A DNA stretch of 64,000 nucleotides, from positions 4,056,853-4,120,852 of the forward strand of contig JAQFVV010000021.1 of the NCBI GenBank assembly GCA_028023455.1, in the 5' to 3' direction. Below are positions 1 to 11,229 of the stretch, piece after piece. How positions within the stretch are numbered: position 1 is the first letter of the stretch; each line of letters starts with the position of its first letter. This stretch comes from Epiperipatus broadwayi. Taxonomy: Eukaryota; Onychophora; Udeonychophora; Euonychophora; Peripatidae. The notes beneath the pieces were generated by a model, which was given only the letters and a program-made list of their open reading frames with translations, had not been told where the DNA came from and searched no databases. The position numbers and the translations under genes were made by a program.

Positions 1-1326
1 TTACAGAAGTGAACATATTAGATGAGATAAATATTATAGAGAATCTGAGTAAATCTAAAGTCACTAAATGGATATATAGAAACCCTGGATATAGTAGGCT
101 AAAGAATTGGATTCGAGAAGGATGACCAAACGTTTTATTGTTATAGCGATTTGAAAAGCTCATCAGAATTTGTTAATCTGTAATAGCTGTATCATGATGA
201 TTGATTGACTACTCTTATTAGCAGAAAGACAGAAACAAAATGCTAAAATTGTTATACAAAGCAAATTCAGGAGATGTGTGGACGAAGGTGCTCACCTGTA
301 CATACATGTGGTGGCCTACAGTTAAAACCTGCCTGGATTGCCATTCTGCAGCTGATTTACTATGGATAGAGGCCAAAAAAATCATGGGAGTATATCCATA
401 TAGGGTATGCAGGATCTTTGAATGGACATTTAATATTAATAATCATAGATTCATGCAACAGATGGGCCAAGTATAAGATTGCGAAAACTCCGAGTACTAA
501 ATGTAGCATAAAAGCTCTACAGGAAGTGTTTGCCACTCATAAACATCCTGAGATCCTGGTATCCAATAATGGAACAGGGTTTACATCTGCAGATTTTGAA
601 AACTACTTAACAGATAAAGACATTCGTCATATTCTTACATCAGCCTAACGCTGTGCCTTTAATGGACTTGTGGGAAAGGTAGTCCAAATTTGAAATCTGC
701 CTTGAGAAAAGTATAGGAAGAAGCACTGATAGAAATCATATTCTATGAGTATTTTATCACTAGTCATAAAATACCTGTAGAGTTGCTGTTTGGTATAAAA
801 TGGCACGCCCATTTATCTAAACTTTTCCCTGTAAAAAAAAAAAATGAGAAAGAAGTACTTCTAGCAAAGATACATACAATTCAAACTTCACATGGAGTCA
901 GAAAAACTGTATGGGTTGAGACATATTAAAAAAGAAATACCTGGTACCATAGTTGATAACATATCTGAAGTCATGCAAATAAATTAAACTCAAAGGTGGA
1001 TTGTGTGTCAGAAGATATATAAATCTTTTGATTGCGTGACAGAAGATATATAAATCTTTTACATCAGTGATTCTCTGATATGTCAATCGTGATGAATAAA
1101 AGCCTGTAGCAGCCAATCCTCAATCAGAATTTTTGACTACTAATGAGCTTGCAAATTTTGCCCAATAGATTGGGCAAAATGATATAGTGTCTATTGAGAA
1201 AAATAAAGGGAATGAAGTTACAGTGGATCAAGATGTTGTTGACCGAAGTAAAGGCATCAATCCTGATGAGTATCTGCTCCACAAAGTCAGAGAAAACCTG
1301 CTAGATACAAGATTATGTTTTCTAGA
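1..1326 (+). pseudogene. Decayed Ty3/gypsy integrase region
   Basis: Conceptual translation with several frame breaks gives the order expected for the C-terminal half of a Ty3/gypsy Pol. About 240-476 holds an integrase zinc-finger region ending in YMWWPTVKT followed by a CxxC. About 418-648 holds the catalytic core (LIIIDSCNRWAKYK, then VSNNGTGFTSADFENYL, where families usually read VSDNG.QFTS). From 650 to 830 a broken frame continues with NGLVGKVVQ, then PVELLFG. A linker follows to about 1320. The catalytic Asp in the VSDNG motif is Asn here, and stops and frameshifts are present, so it is dead. The upstream RT/RNase H would lie outside the window. Assignment to gypsy is firm. The subfamily (mag/K02A2.6-like style) is inferred from motif style only. 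Confidence 0.85.
1010..1064 (+). repeat. Short tandem duplication in the gypsy tail
   Basis: The string AGAAGATATATAAATCTTTT occurs twice about 32 bp apart, separated by GATTGCGTGAC. It looks like a local duplication in the decayed gypsy sequence. Confidence 0.7.
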
Positions 1327-1440
1327 GTGAGGGGAGGTGTACTGATGGTGAAAATATTTTAAATTGTGTGTAAATAAAGTTTTATTTAAATCATATACAT
1401 TGCACTGACAGTACTGTTATTTTTTTTCACCAGAATGATT
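1327..1440 (+). repeat. Putative polypurine tract and start of 3' LTR
   Basis: Directly after the decayed Pol end lies a purine-rich run (GTGAGGGGAGG) followed by TGTACTGATGG at about 1338, the arrangement expected for a polypurine tract next to the TG start of a 3' LTR. An AATAAA occurs near 1374. No matching 5' LTR is in the window, so the right LTR boundary cannot be placed and the LTR may be truncated. Confidence 0.4.
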
Positions 1441-1721
1441 ACTTTAGAAAAAAACCTATTATAAAGAGAACTTTTAAAATAAATTATGTAAATTAGCATA
1501 GCTAATGAAAGAAGTCTGAGATTCTTAGTGCACAGCAGTCTAAAGGGGAAAAAAGAAGTTAGTAAATCACTTACTATTAAAGTTCACATGGAAAAAAGTT
1601 CACATAGACTTTAATTAGACGAGTAAACAAACCGTTTGGAGATTAATGAACAGTATAATTATTGGTTCTCAAAAGTAAATGAGATAAATTGTCAATAATA
1701 TAATTTTATTATACTTGTTAT

Positions 1722-1886
1722 CAGAGCCGGCGCTGGGTACTAGGCGCCCGCATGCAAATTTGATTTTGGTGCCCCTGTCAGGGATGACGCCTTCTTTTTC
1801 AGATGCTAATCTCTCAGTGATGGCGCCTCCTTCTGCCAGCGCCCGCATGCCTAGCATGCGTTGCATGCCCGCTTCCGCCGGCCCTG
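1722..1886. mobile_element. hAT-type MITE with 8-bp target duplication
   Basis: A 165-bp GC-rich island in AT-rich DNA. Termini read CAGAGCCGGCG and, on the other strand, CAGGGCCGGCG, a CAG-starting inverted repeat typical of hAT elements. It is flanked by a perfect 8-bp direct repeat CTTGTTAT (1714-1721 and 1887-1894), the hAT target-site length. It carries internal GCATGC palindromes and no coding capacity, so it is a non-autonomous derivative. Open frames on both strands here are by-products of its GC content. Confidence 0.9.
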
Positions 1887-1946
1887 CTTGTTATATTGCT
1901 AAATTAATACCTTAGCAAGAAATAAACTCGCTGATATGTATTCAAG

Positions 1947-1967
1947 TTGTGTGTGTGTGTGTGTGTA
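1947..1967 (+). repeat. (GT)n microsatellite
   Basis: About ten GT units in a row, just downstream of the hAT MITE. Confidence 0.9.
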
Positions 1968-1969
1968 TT

Positions 1970-4900
1970 ATTCATTTTCACTTACACAACTAAGATGGTC
2001 TCCCGTGGACATGGCATTCATTTATTAAAAATTATATTAAACATCATTCTCAACACAAACTATCAATCTGCAGCCATTTTGTGACTTGTAAATAATTTAT
2101 AAAGCTAGCCCTTTCAGCCTAGAACTGATTGTAATATAAACACATGTATGGGTAAATGGCCCTTTTGCTAATAATTAATTTTTTTTTAAGAAAAAAACCC
2201 AGTTTTTATTATTTCATGCAGTGTCATATTTTTACAATATCCTTCTTTGTCATGTTGTAGAATGCAGATAGACATATACATACATTTAACAAATGCCATA
2301 ATTTCACTGCAACTTTTTGCTTGTTCACTTAAAGAAAGAAGATTTGGTTGGGGGGGGGGGTATGTGCTAAATATCTAAATTTTTGAAAAGGAGGCAGTAA
2401 GCCAAATAAATTTGGAAACTTTTTATTTACACTTTCATTTATTTCTTACATATATACAAGAAAATAAATTGTCTATCTATTAACTTTGCAATTTGTGAAA
2501 TCTTTCATGCCTAATTAATTAGTTATATTTGTCACACATAAAATAATATACACCTTACTAATCTAGTTTTATTCATATATTATAACCCTTTAAACATTTT
2601 AAATATATTTCTAATTTTTCTTATTTAAAAAAGGTCCACTCTATTTTATCTTGAACAGTCTTGTTTGCTGCCCATAATTCATCATCAACTAAATATCTAC
2701 CTACTTTTTATACTCTTTGTAATAAATTCTGAAATTCTTGAGCAATAAAAAATGCCTCCTTTCCAAATCTTAAGAAGTAGTGTCATTCCTTTCTAAATAC
2801 CTCGTAATCATTTTTGAAAAACATACTAGATTTTTGATCAATCCTGTTCTATTTTATGCATTTCTTTTCAACTCTAATTCTTTTGTTATTTAACAAGGTA
2901 AATGGATACTTATATTCTCCTTCCTCAGGACAAATATTTTCAATGTTTTACTTTTACACTTCTTATTAAATATTACAATTTTAAAGTTTTTTTCATGGAC
3001 CTAATTTTTATGTTGATAATAAACTACAGACCTCTATAGACAATTGTTAAAACTATTAAATGGGTTTTAAATTGTATGGTTTCTTAAATCGTCACTAGGT
3101 AGCACTAAAATGTGACGTTCTACGTCAGTTATTCCCCCTCAGTACTTTTTTTTTTTTAAAATCTTCGTTTATGACAAAGCGTATTGACAACTAATGATAA
3201 ATGAATCCATTGAGAAGATTAAAAATTTAAAACTCAAAGAGATTTTCTTTCATCTTTGTATAGTTTTAATCGCACATATAATGGAAAATGAAAAAAACAT
3301 AAAAGCTTATTTTCCAAGAGATTTAAATGAAAATATGTTAACTTTAATCGGAATAAATGTAAACTTTTTAACGTAAGATGATTGAAAATATTGCAAGATA
3401 TAGCAGTGGAGAAACTGGTTTAAAATTACCTAATTTATATTTATATAATTTAAATTTTCTCTGTTCTAATAGAATGTAAAACATTTTCAGCTGATTCGTA
3501 AAAAAGAGAGCAGATTGAGTGATAAAGAGTTTGATTAATTTTAAACATTTTCTCTCTATATAAAAGTTCTGTAGAGAAAGAAAACTTATTATGCGCACGC
3601 ACGTTATGTAGTTTTATCTCTTAAATATATGAAAGATTTGTAATATAATCAGCTAATTAATGTAAGTTATAGAAAATTAGTTAACACCAGTCTGTTTAGT
3701 ACTTGGATTGCCGCGATTGATTGCAAAAGTATCACGTGACCGTCAGCGGAAGTTAATCATCGCTTTCTATTAACTCGTCACTAAAATTAATAAACCGGTT
3801 GATATCATTCAGTATTCTGTAATATAAGTACTTCAAAACAAAAAAATCGTCTTTTCTTTTTCAATTTTGAAGTTTTTTTTAGTATTCAATGCATGGTCCT
3901 ATAATTTTTTTAGTTATGATTAATAATGGAGACTATATTTGAAAGCTTCTGCTTAAGTTATTTTACTTGTCATTATATGTTGGATTATTTCCGTCATCTA
4001 GGATATACATTTGGAAAATTTTTGAAAATACTAAATATATACTAAATGCATTTAAGTTATATTAAATATTTTTAGGTTTTCTCCCAATATATGCTACTAA
4101 TAGTACCTTTAATATTTTACATTTGGATTTATTTACATTTAAAAATAAAATGCCCAAATTAGTTACGAGTATCATAACTGTTTTATTCATTTCCTTCTTA
4201 ATATAAGTCCATTTGCTCTTTTCTTCCTTTTTAAATTCTTAGCACATAATTTTAAAATCTTTCATTTTGTAATGTAGATTTCAAACATAGCAATATGTGG
4301 CTTGTCCACTCATATTCAACATTTATATTTGTAATATTGATCGACTATTATCTTATTGCAGAGACATTTTGATAGAATTAACATATTTGTCAATATCACA
4401 ATTGGGATAAGACGGAAGGAATGTGTATGGAAATATCAATATATATTTATTTCAAACTTCAATTCTAAATTAACGAATAAATTTTAAGTACTTATACAAA
4501 TATCGCAAATTAGAAATATTTGTATATATATATTACAAATGAGATATAAATTACAAATGAGATATACTTGTATAGGGGTTTCCTAGTTTTCCTGATGTGA
4601 TAACACAATGAATTCCTGCATAAGAGAACAGTTAGCTATCACATCCAGTAAATTAATGTTTTAATAATATAATATTAACTTATTATTTGATAGTCCTAAT
4701 ACTTATATCAGGATACAGTGAATTGCAGCCTCAAATTGAGAACAATCCCAGAAATCCTGATTATTTGAGAACCCAATTATATGGCATGCATACATAATTA
4801 ATGGACATTAGATGATGATACCAAACAAATTGACAAACTAATTTCTAAATATTGACTGTTATTAATAAGAATTGGACTTTCACACATTGAGTTGCATCTG

Positions 4901-5050
4901 TACTTCTTTTATGCTGCCTGGGCATGTGGTTAGCACTAATATCTGGAAGAATGGAGTCACATAGTTGATCACTGATAGTAATGCAGATTTCATAGTCGCT
5001 TACAACCATATATGAAAACTAGCTAGTCATTGTATCTTGACATTACTTTT
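1970..5050. other. AT-rich DNA, no gene seen
   Basis: Long A/T runs, a poly-G tract near 2350 and scattered short palindromic stretches. Short open frames around 3194 and 3368 show no recognisable domain and no codon signal. No tRNA-like box or clear transposon end was found. Confidence 0.5.
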
Positions 5051-5054
5051 ATAA

Positions 5055-5215
5055 GCTTGTATTTACAAAAATGTAATACAGAAAGCATACCAATAGCTCA
5101 AACAAGTTCTTGATTAATAAGTGCATTAAGAGAAAACATTTAAAATCTCTACCCAGAACATTCCCATCTTCAGATCAATTGGCTCACCTCAGTGAAGAGC
5201 TAAAATTTGCAAAGT
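5055..5215 (-). repeat. Family D foldback fragment
   Basis: Words shared with the family D copy at 44.1-44.4 kb: AAGCTTGT, AGAGAAAACATTTAAAATCTC, and a CTCA-CCTCAGTGA block next to a purine/pyrimidine stem. The ribozyme core is not intact. It is a single degenerate arm. Confidence 0.5.
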
Positions 5216-5413
5216 ATTTTTATTAACTTTAGTCCTGTGAGTATTATTTTTTTCACTATAAATATAAATTGATTAACAAAACAAATGAAAGACATTTTTT
5301 ATTTATAATATTCTTTAACATAGAATATTTGAACACAGACTTTCAAGCTCCCTTCAGCTACCCACTCTATCTCATACAATCGATACACATGACCACACAC
5401 ATGTTAAAACGAT

Positions 5414-5482
5414 ACATAATTTCCAATACGTATATGTATTTCATGCTAAACCAGCACTCATCAGTTGGTCCAGATCATTATC
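5414..5482 (-). ncRNA. Hammerhead ribozyme-like motif, family B
   Basis: Minus-strand reading gives stem I strand GGACCAA, core CUGAUGA, stem II GUGCU/AGCAU around a GGUUU loop (G-U closing pair), GAAA, a stem III region expanded to UAC...GUA, then UUGG pairing back to CCAA. Core boxes are intact. The UH site next to UUGG appears shifted by one base compared with other B copies, so activity is doubtful. Confidence 0.65.
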
Positions 5483-5719
5483 TCTCATATATATATAATC
5501 AATGCTTGGTTTATATTAAGATGGCAAATCTTCAAACTTTAGTATAACAGGTTTCAATCTACTCCATCATCAACTCCTCAGTCATCCATACCCTTGAAAA
5601 TCTGATGATGGAATATGCAAATCCCTGGTTAATACCAGTGATTAAGATCTGTGCATTAAAGTTGGAAGATTTGTTATCTTAATATTAAACTGAGCACTCA
5701 TTATATATATGGTGTGGGA

Positions 5720-5788
5720 GATAATGATCTGGACCAACTGATGAGTGCTGGTTCAGTACAAAATACTAGACAGGAGATCATTTATCTT
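5720..5788 (+). ncRNA. Hammerhead ribozyme remnant, family B right arm
   Basis: Stem I strand GGACCAA, CUGAUGA and stem II GUGCU/AGUAC are present, but the GAAA box reads AAAA and the stem III/UH region is altered (UACUAGACAGG). Probably inactive. Confidence 0.55.
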
Positions 5789-6000
5789 TTTCACATGTGT
5801 GTGGTCAATGTGTATCGTTGTATGAGATAGAGTGGATAGCTGAAGAGAGCTTGAAAGTCTGTGTTCAAATCCCCTACATTACATTTAATCTCCAGGTATA
5901 TAAATTACACTTGCATTTAAACATTAATATTCTTTAACATAATAAATTTATTAACCATTACTAAATTTTATTGAAATTAATTGTTAACTCACTGTGACTT

Positions 6001-6104
6001 GTCAAGCGTTGTTAGCTGAGAGGTCATCACAGCTGCCTTGCAAGCAAGTTGCAGACAGTTGTGGGTTCACGTCCCGGCCGATGCTATGACATATAAAAAA
6101 AAAA
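6001..6104 (+). mobile_element. tRNA-Gly-derived SINE, copy 1
   Basis: About 85 bp of tRNA-like sequence followed by TATGACATAT and a poly(A) tail. It has an A-box-like TTAGCTGAGAGG, an anticodon loop CTTGCAA (would read UGC), and a B box GGGTTCACGTCCC. Flanking 13-bp direct repeats CTCACTGTGACTT (5988-6000) and CTCACCGTGACTT (6105-6117) differ at one base and mark retroposition. Other copies retain the UCC loop and match tRNA-Gly(UCC) throughout, so that is the likely source. Confidence 0.85.
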
Positions 6105-6861
6105 CTCACCGTGACTTCAAATCATTGGATTAGAAAGAACTAGGGATCCCTGTACAATATTTTTGATAGATATAGGCTTGGAAATATGTTTCTTTAATCA
6201 GTTTTGAAAAAATTAGACATTTAATATTTTAAAGGAAAAAATGTTTTAAATTTAATTTGAAATTTAATTTAAAATAATAAAAATTAACCAAAGTGGAATT
6301 CATAAAAAAATGTTCACAGTACACAATGTTGTCTACAACAGTTTTTCTCTTATTAGGTTTACCCTGTGAGGTGGTATTTTTCATTTCAACTTTTTAAAAA
6401 AGTGAATTAATAGCTCGAAACACCCTATATAAAACTGCCCATGTGAAAATTAGATGTTGGATTAATAGCTTTGAAATATTGAAATGCAGAGTTTCTCTAG
6501 ATAAAGGTTCAGTAGGTATATCATGTTAGCAATGTATACCAGTATTTTTAATTGTTATATTTTGAATTATAAGTGTCAAACTTACATCATCCGCAACTTT
6601 GACCCTAGCCACCCAGATCATACAGCAATGATTATCACTAATTATTTATCAAAACAAGAGATTGTCCCTACCCCAGATATAAACTTTAAACTCAGTTAAA
6701 GTTTAAAATCTTTTTTTCAATAAACACACACATGGAGTTATTCACATTTCCCTTGCTCTATGTGTAATATCTTTATAAATGCATCAAACAACCTCCACAT
6801 TACCACACATCCTTTTCAAATCATATAAATAAAGATACAACAGAAGATAAATGTCACCCAT

Positions 6862-6922
6862 GATATATTTCATGCTGAATCAATACTCATCAATTGGACC
6901 AGTTCACCATCTCTCATATATA
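6862..6922 (-). ncRNA. Degenerate hammerhead remnant
   Basis: Minus strand: CUGGUCCAA, UUGAUGA (first C of the core changed to U), GUAUU/AGCAU stem II with mismatches, GAAA. This is an isolated arm of a B/G-type repeat. Confidence 0.5.
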
Positions 6923-7570
6923 CCTTTATTATGTGTATAGTATTTATCATTTTTAATTGCTCTAGGCTTGTAAATAGTAGTTCTTTACTTACTTTAAAAA
7001 AAATAATTACTTAGTATTTATGAGATAAAAAATGTTGCAGTAAGTAAATAACATTAGCATCTACATATGATTATCTTTATGTTCTCCATAATGCAAATTA
7101 GAAGCGATAACAGCTCATAAAGATCTAAGCAACCTACTTCTTTGGTTTTAAATACCTTCCTATTTATTTCAGAGCACATGTTCAGAGTTGATGTTTTAGA
7201 GTGCATACCTAGGGGTTAAGATTGCTGGAGAAATATTTGTAAAACATAATATAGATTATAGCTATTGTAAAATAATTTATGTAAATAAACTGCAAGTCCC
7301 ACAATAGGCAAACATCATAAATTGTGAAAATAATAGAATGATACCAACCTATTTCTTTTTATCTTTGCTAGTATTTAAGCATTAATTCTTTTGCAGTGTT
7401 ATACATCAAAGAATGAAATTTGTATGTTAGTTTAATTTATGTACAGCTTAAATGATCTGAAATACCATACCAAAAGTGTACTCAGCTAAGTCACTAATTC
7501 ATACAAAGAAATAAAATCTTTTCAGTTGTGAATCTCAAAAATCTCTTAATTTATTACAAACATAAGCAAA

Positions 7571-7692
7571 AAAGAGCATTGGTGGCCTAGTAGTTAGCAT
7601 ATCTGCCTTCCAAGCAGTTGACCTGGGTTCGCTTCCCAGTCAATGGCCTGGGTTCGCTTTCCAGTCAATGCATTTGGCATATGAAAAAAAAA
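7571..7692 (+). mobile_element. tRNA-Gly-derived SINE, copy 2 (duplicated B box)
   Basis: Starts GCATTGGTGGCCTAGTAG, keeps an anticodon loop CTTCCAA (UCC, Gly), then GGGTTCGCTTCCCAG followed by a second near-identical TGGGTTCGCTTTCCAG unit and CAATGCATTTGGCATATG plus poly(A). The 24-bp duplication of the T-arm/acceptor end is specific to this copy. Confidence 0.85.
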
Positions 7693-7753
7693 GACAAAGT
7701 AATACATTTAACCATTATTACAATTTAATTGATAAGCATCAAAGTTACTATCT

Positions 7754-8035
7754 TCCCAACTTTAACACAAACCACCAATAATTTTTATTAGTCATTCATC
7801 AGACTAGAAATTATCAGTTGGTTCAGTACAAAACATGCATTTTGGGGATCATACACCTTTTTTTCAAGTCATTGGTCATATGTTTATAATTACGACCCTT
7901 CGTAAGGTATAAAAAATGGATAGAAACCAGGACCTACCTTGTGTGATATTGGTGTAATGAAAATTACACTACAGCTATATTATTCATTAGGCAATAAAAT
8001 TTCTAGTCTAATAAATGACTAATAAAAATTATATT
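7754..8035. repeat. Family G foldback element
   Basis: The ends are inverted copies of a TTTTTATTAGTCATTCAT / AGACTAGA block (7780-7815 and 7996-8030). The interior has TTGGTTCAGTACAAAACATGCATTTTGGGG, a deletion remnant of the hammerhead arm (CTGATGA lost), then GTCATATGTTTATAATTACG and AGAAACCAGGACCTACCTTG. Confidence 0.7.
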
Positions 8036-8194
8036 TAACCATTTAGTAGATAATGGATGTGTCTTATTTATAAAACATTAATGAATTAATTGCTTAAATA
8101 CCACCAAAGCTAAAAATAAATAAATTGGTATTATTCAATTTTTTTTCATAGTTTACTGACACTGATTGTCAGTATATATATGGTTTATTGGGAG

Positions 8195-8640
8195 TTGTGA
8201 TTAATGAGTAATATTTCTGTCATATAACTTTCACTACATCACTCTCACACAAGGTAGGGACTGGTTTTTATCTGTTTTAACACATTGTAGAGGGATGTAA
8301 TCTTAAACATATGACCAAAGACATGTGAAAAAGATGTATAACCCCCACGATGCATATTTCATGCTAAAATAGCACTCATCAGTTGTTCCAGATGACAATC
8401 TCTTACACATATTTTTATCATTGTTCAGTATATATGTATAGATAACCAATTTCTCAAATTTAATTAACAAGTTTCCAACTTAATACCCTCACAACTTTGA
8501 CACAAACCATTGAATGGAAATATATTAATAATTTTCATTAGTCATTCATTAGACTAGAGTTTATCCAATAATGAGTAATCTCTAGTCTAATGAATGACTA
8601 ATAAAAATTATACTTACATAGTGGTTACTTTAGTTTCAAT
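8195..8640. repeat. Family G foldback element with hammerhead arm
   Basis: Shares with 20.5-21.2 kb the order GTAATATTTCTGT, CTTTCACTACATCACTCTCAC, AAGGTAGGGACTGG, ACATGTGAAAAAGATG, the minus-strand hammerhead arm, and the terminal block ATTAGTCATTCATTAGACTAGAG with its inverted partner at 8578-8612. Not coding. Confidence 0.75.
8341..8400 (-). ncRNA. Hammerhead ribozyme-like motif, family G
   Basis: Minus strand: GAUUGUCAUCUGGAACAA, CUGAUGA, stem II GUGCU/AGCAU around AUUUU, GAAA, stem III AUAUGCAU, C at H17, then GUGGGGGU. Core boxes are intact, but stem I is weakened relative to the family consensus (CCAA/UUGG). Confidence 0.6.
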
Positions 8641-8944
8641 TTCATATGTCTTAAGCTATGATTATTTATAGTTAAAAGTTATAAAAAAAACTGTTAAACA
8701 TTCTTGTATTAGATTAGAAAGTTCAAAATTTGTGTGAATAATTTACCCCCAAAATTTAAATGGATAACTGCAAATAGGAATTATTATACAGATTCTGGAA
8801 ATGATAAGGACTTAAAAAAAAATCTCAAAACTTCAGAAGAGATCATCTGCCTATAATTAGACCACATATGATTACATTTTAATACTGAGGAAAGTTATCA
8901 CATAACTACCATTTCCTATATTTACAGAAGCTGTTAAAATAGTA

Positions 8945-9131
8945 GAAAACTCACTGATTTGGTGAGTGGCTGCAAGAAGATTTCATTAGATCCTAAGATC
9001 TAGATACAGTGCTTTCAGATCCAAGAATTAGTCTGGGAATACTGGGTGAGTATGCACTAGATGGAGATTTTGTGCACATACTTTTTTGCATCCATCAATT
9101 ACTAAGGCTTACATTAGGTGGCACTACTTTA
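8945..9131 (+). repeat. Family A fragment
   Basis: Contains ATTAGATCCTAAGATCTAGAT, CAGTGCTTTCAGATCCAA, TTAGTCTGGGAATACTGG and TGCACTAGATGGAGATTTT, words conserved in A copies at 28.9, 34.1 and 57.4 kb. The core CTGATGA...GAAA segment is deleted. Confidence 0.7.
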
Positions 9132-9239
9132 TGAAGAGTTTGCTACTTGAAAAAAGTTATTGAAGAATATTATTCAGAGCAAGTTTTTAATTGCAATTAA
9201 AATAGATTATTTCGATATATTTCAAAACATGGAAACCTT

Positions 9240-9560
9240 CTTTTTTTTTGTTTGAATATACGACGCGACGATTTTTGTTTCAGCTTTATTTGTATAACGC
9301 TGATATATTAAAACTTTTCTTTTTAAAACCAATTTTTATTAACCTTTTTTTAAAAATAAAAAAACAAAAATAACTTTTGTCTCTATCTTTTGTCTGTGAT
9401 GACAAATTATTTTTCCCCACCTCCCCCCAATAAAGTTAAACTAAGATCAAAACTTTTGACTTTTTCAACTTTGGTTTTCTTTTTTAAAAGTTTTTCAAAT
9501 ACGGCAGCGACTATACGGTGATTTTTGTTTTGGCTTGATTTGTATTATGAGATGTTTTTA
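9240..9560. repeat. Diverged direct repeat
   Basis: Two related blocks, 9240-9310 and 9480-9550, each with ATACG, CGACGATTTTTGTTT or CGGTGATTTTTGTTT, then GCTTTATTTGTAT or GCTTGATTTGTAT. Origin unknown. Confidence 0.55.
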
Positions 9561-9569
9561 ATTTTATTA

Positions 9570-11135
9570 TTTTTGAAAACGAAAATTTACAAATATTTGA
9601 ATCAAATCTTGCATCATAAATTATTTACAAGAATGTCAAAATATTAGTAAAAAAAAAAGGTCGTATCAAATGTCAAAAGATGAGTAAATTAGTCGTATCA
9701 AATGTCCAAATCTTTTTAAAAAAAAGTGGAGAAAATGTAAAAATATTTTAAAATAAAGTTGAACAAGATGGGCAAAAAAATATTTTAATAAAAGTTGGAC
9801 AAAATGTAAAAATAATTTAATTAAAGATAGTTAGGCCCGGATCAATATAATTGTGTGTTTTTAGCAGAGAAACAATGCCATCAAGCGGCTGGCCTAGCAT
9901 ACCGATTAGTACCTTATTTTTCTATTTATTTGTGTATATATTTTTTCAGACATTAAATGTTGTTAACAAAGTTAAAAGAAAAATAACTAATTAAAATGTA
10001 TGTTAATTTGTTTTAATTACATTTATAGATTAAAAAATTATTAAGATGATTTTATTCGTTTTCTTTGTTATAAACTTTGTAGAAAAAAATTAACTGTGTT
10101 TAATATATTGGATTCTAATTAGAAACATTGTTGTATCCAAATTCTTGTAGTTCTATTTTTTAGGTAATTAAAGGATTTATCTGTTTGATATATATTTTTT
10201 AATTATTATTTTTTAAATGTACCAAGAGATTATATCGAGGTTTAATTTGTAAAACAGTTGATAAAATTATTGAAATTCTGTATTTGTAAATGTTTAAGGG
10301 ATTTATCTGTGAACTGATTAGAAAAAAAAATTGAAATCAAAAATAAAATGTTACGTTTGTTCTTTTGATGGTATATTGTATAAAAAGGGATAACTTTACT
10401 TTATGTGCAGACAGAGTCAGTCAGAGAGTAAGCCATCAAAGTCAGTGAGTGATTGGGACAACTATTTAGTAGAAAAAAATATTGGAAAATTATTGGAAAC
10501 CATTTCTGAAAGGCTGGATGTGAATTTGAATCTGCAAGCTAAAAAAATACATTATAAAGCCTTAAGCTACCATTTAGTTTGTTAGAATTTCATTTGCAAT
10601 CAGGTAAATGAAAAAAAAAGCAAGAATGTTGTTGAGAGAGTTCAGTAAACTAAACAAAATGGAATAAAAGTTCACCAAAAGTGCGTCAGATCTAATCCTC
10701 AATGAATCATCATGTGATTTGTACCATTATTCTGAAACCTGCCCAGGAAGAAAAAGTAGCAAAATTAAAATCATCTCTTTCTTCCGTTTGCTGTGTGCAT
10801 TTGAACAAAACCTTAAATTGGAGCTTGCAGGGAAGTTTTGTTTTGAGCCAAGAACAGAGGAAAATGGTCATCACAGAAGCCAGCATTATATACTGTCTGG
10901 TATGAATAATTATTGCAGATGAGTTTTTAAATATTTGGAGACAGCAAGAAGGAAATATGTACACACACCCTTCCATCATTGGTATAAGTAAGAAAAATAT
11001 ATCTAAATTTGGTCTTGCATTTTCTTTCTTGTTATTTTTTAAAATATATTAATTTAAAAAATTAATACCATATCTAAATTAAGCTACATATATTGGAATG
11101 CATGTATGCAAATAGAGTTAGATCAAGATGTATAT
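9570..11135. other. Unassigned sequence with a less AT-rich islet at 10.4-10.9 kb
   Basis: Mostly poly(A)/poly(T)-rich. From 10400 to 10920 base composition is milder, with open frames on both strands (10403-10585, 10702-10922 and the opposite strand). One begins after a TTTATGTGCAG acceptor-like site. The translations match nothing I recognise and the frames overlap each other, so I do not call a gene. It could be an exon remnant or an old transposon piece. Confidence 0.3.
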
Positions 11136-11139
11136 ATAT

Positions 11140-11220
11140 ATTATAACGGTCAGAAAAGAAGTGAATCTATCTTGTCTTACCATATCTGCTGTGCAAGGCG
11201 CCACTAGGCCATTTGAACCT
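11140..11220 (-). repeat. Weak tRNA-like SINE fragment
   Basis: Minus strand reads ATGGCCTAGTGGCGCC (A-box-like), then TTGCACAGCAGATATGGTAAGACAAG. No clear B box or tail, so this is tentative. Confidence 0.35.
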
Positions 11221-11229
11221 AGAAAATTT

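Larger units (their letters stand above)
5331..5905. repeat. Family B foldback element, inverted pair
   Basis: Two arms in opposite orientation share the same order of blocks. From the centre outwards these are a TTAATAT.AA..TGAGCACT block, a GATAATGATCTGGACCAA block, a CTGATGA hammerhead core, an ACATGTGTGTGGTCA block, a GAGATAGAGTGG tRNA A-box-like block, and GTGTTCAAATCCCC (B-box-like). The left arm (about 5331-5560) reads on the minus strand, the right arm (about 5680-5905) on the plus strand. About 120 bp of unique centre separates them. There is no coding capacity. Mutations between arms show an old copy. Confidence 0.8.

Noticed and set aside
1669-1915. Overlapping 65-66-codon frames on both strands
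   Set aside because: They lie on the GC-rich hAT MITE; lack of stops comes from composition, and the frames overlap in antisense.
6001-6104. Functional tRNA gene
   Set aside because: Damaged D and anticodon arms, poly(A) tail and flanking duplication mark a retroposed SINE; the same holds for the four other copies.
10403-10922. Protein-coding exon
   Set aside because: Several overlapping short frames on both strands, no recognised domain and no consistent splice pair; left as an unassigned islet.
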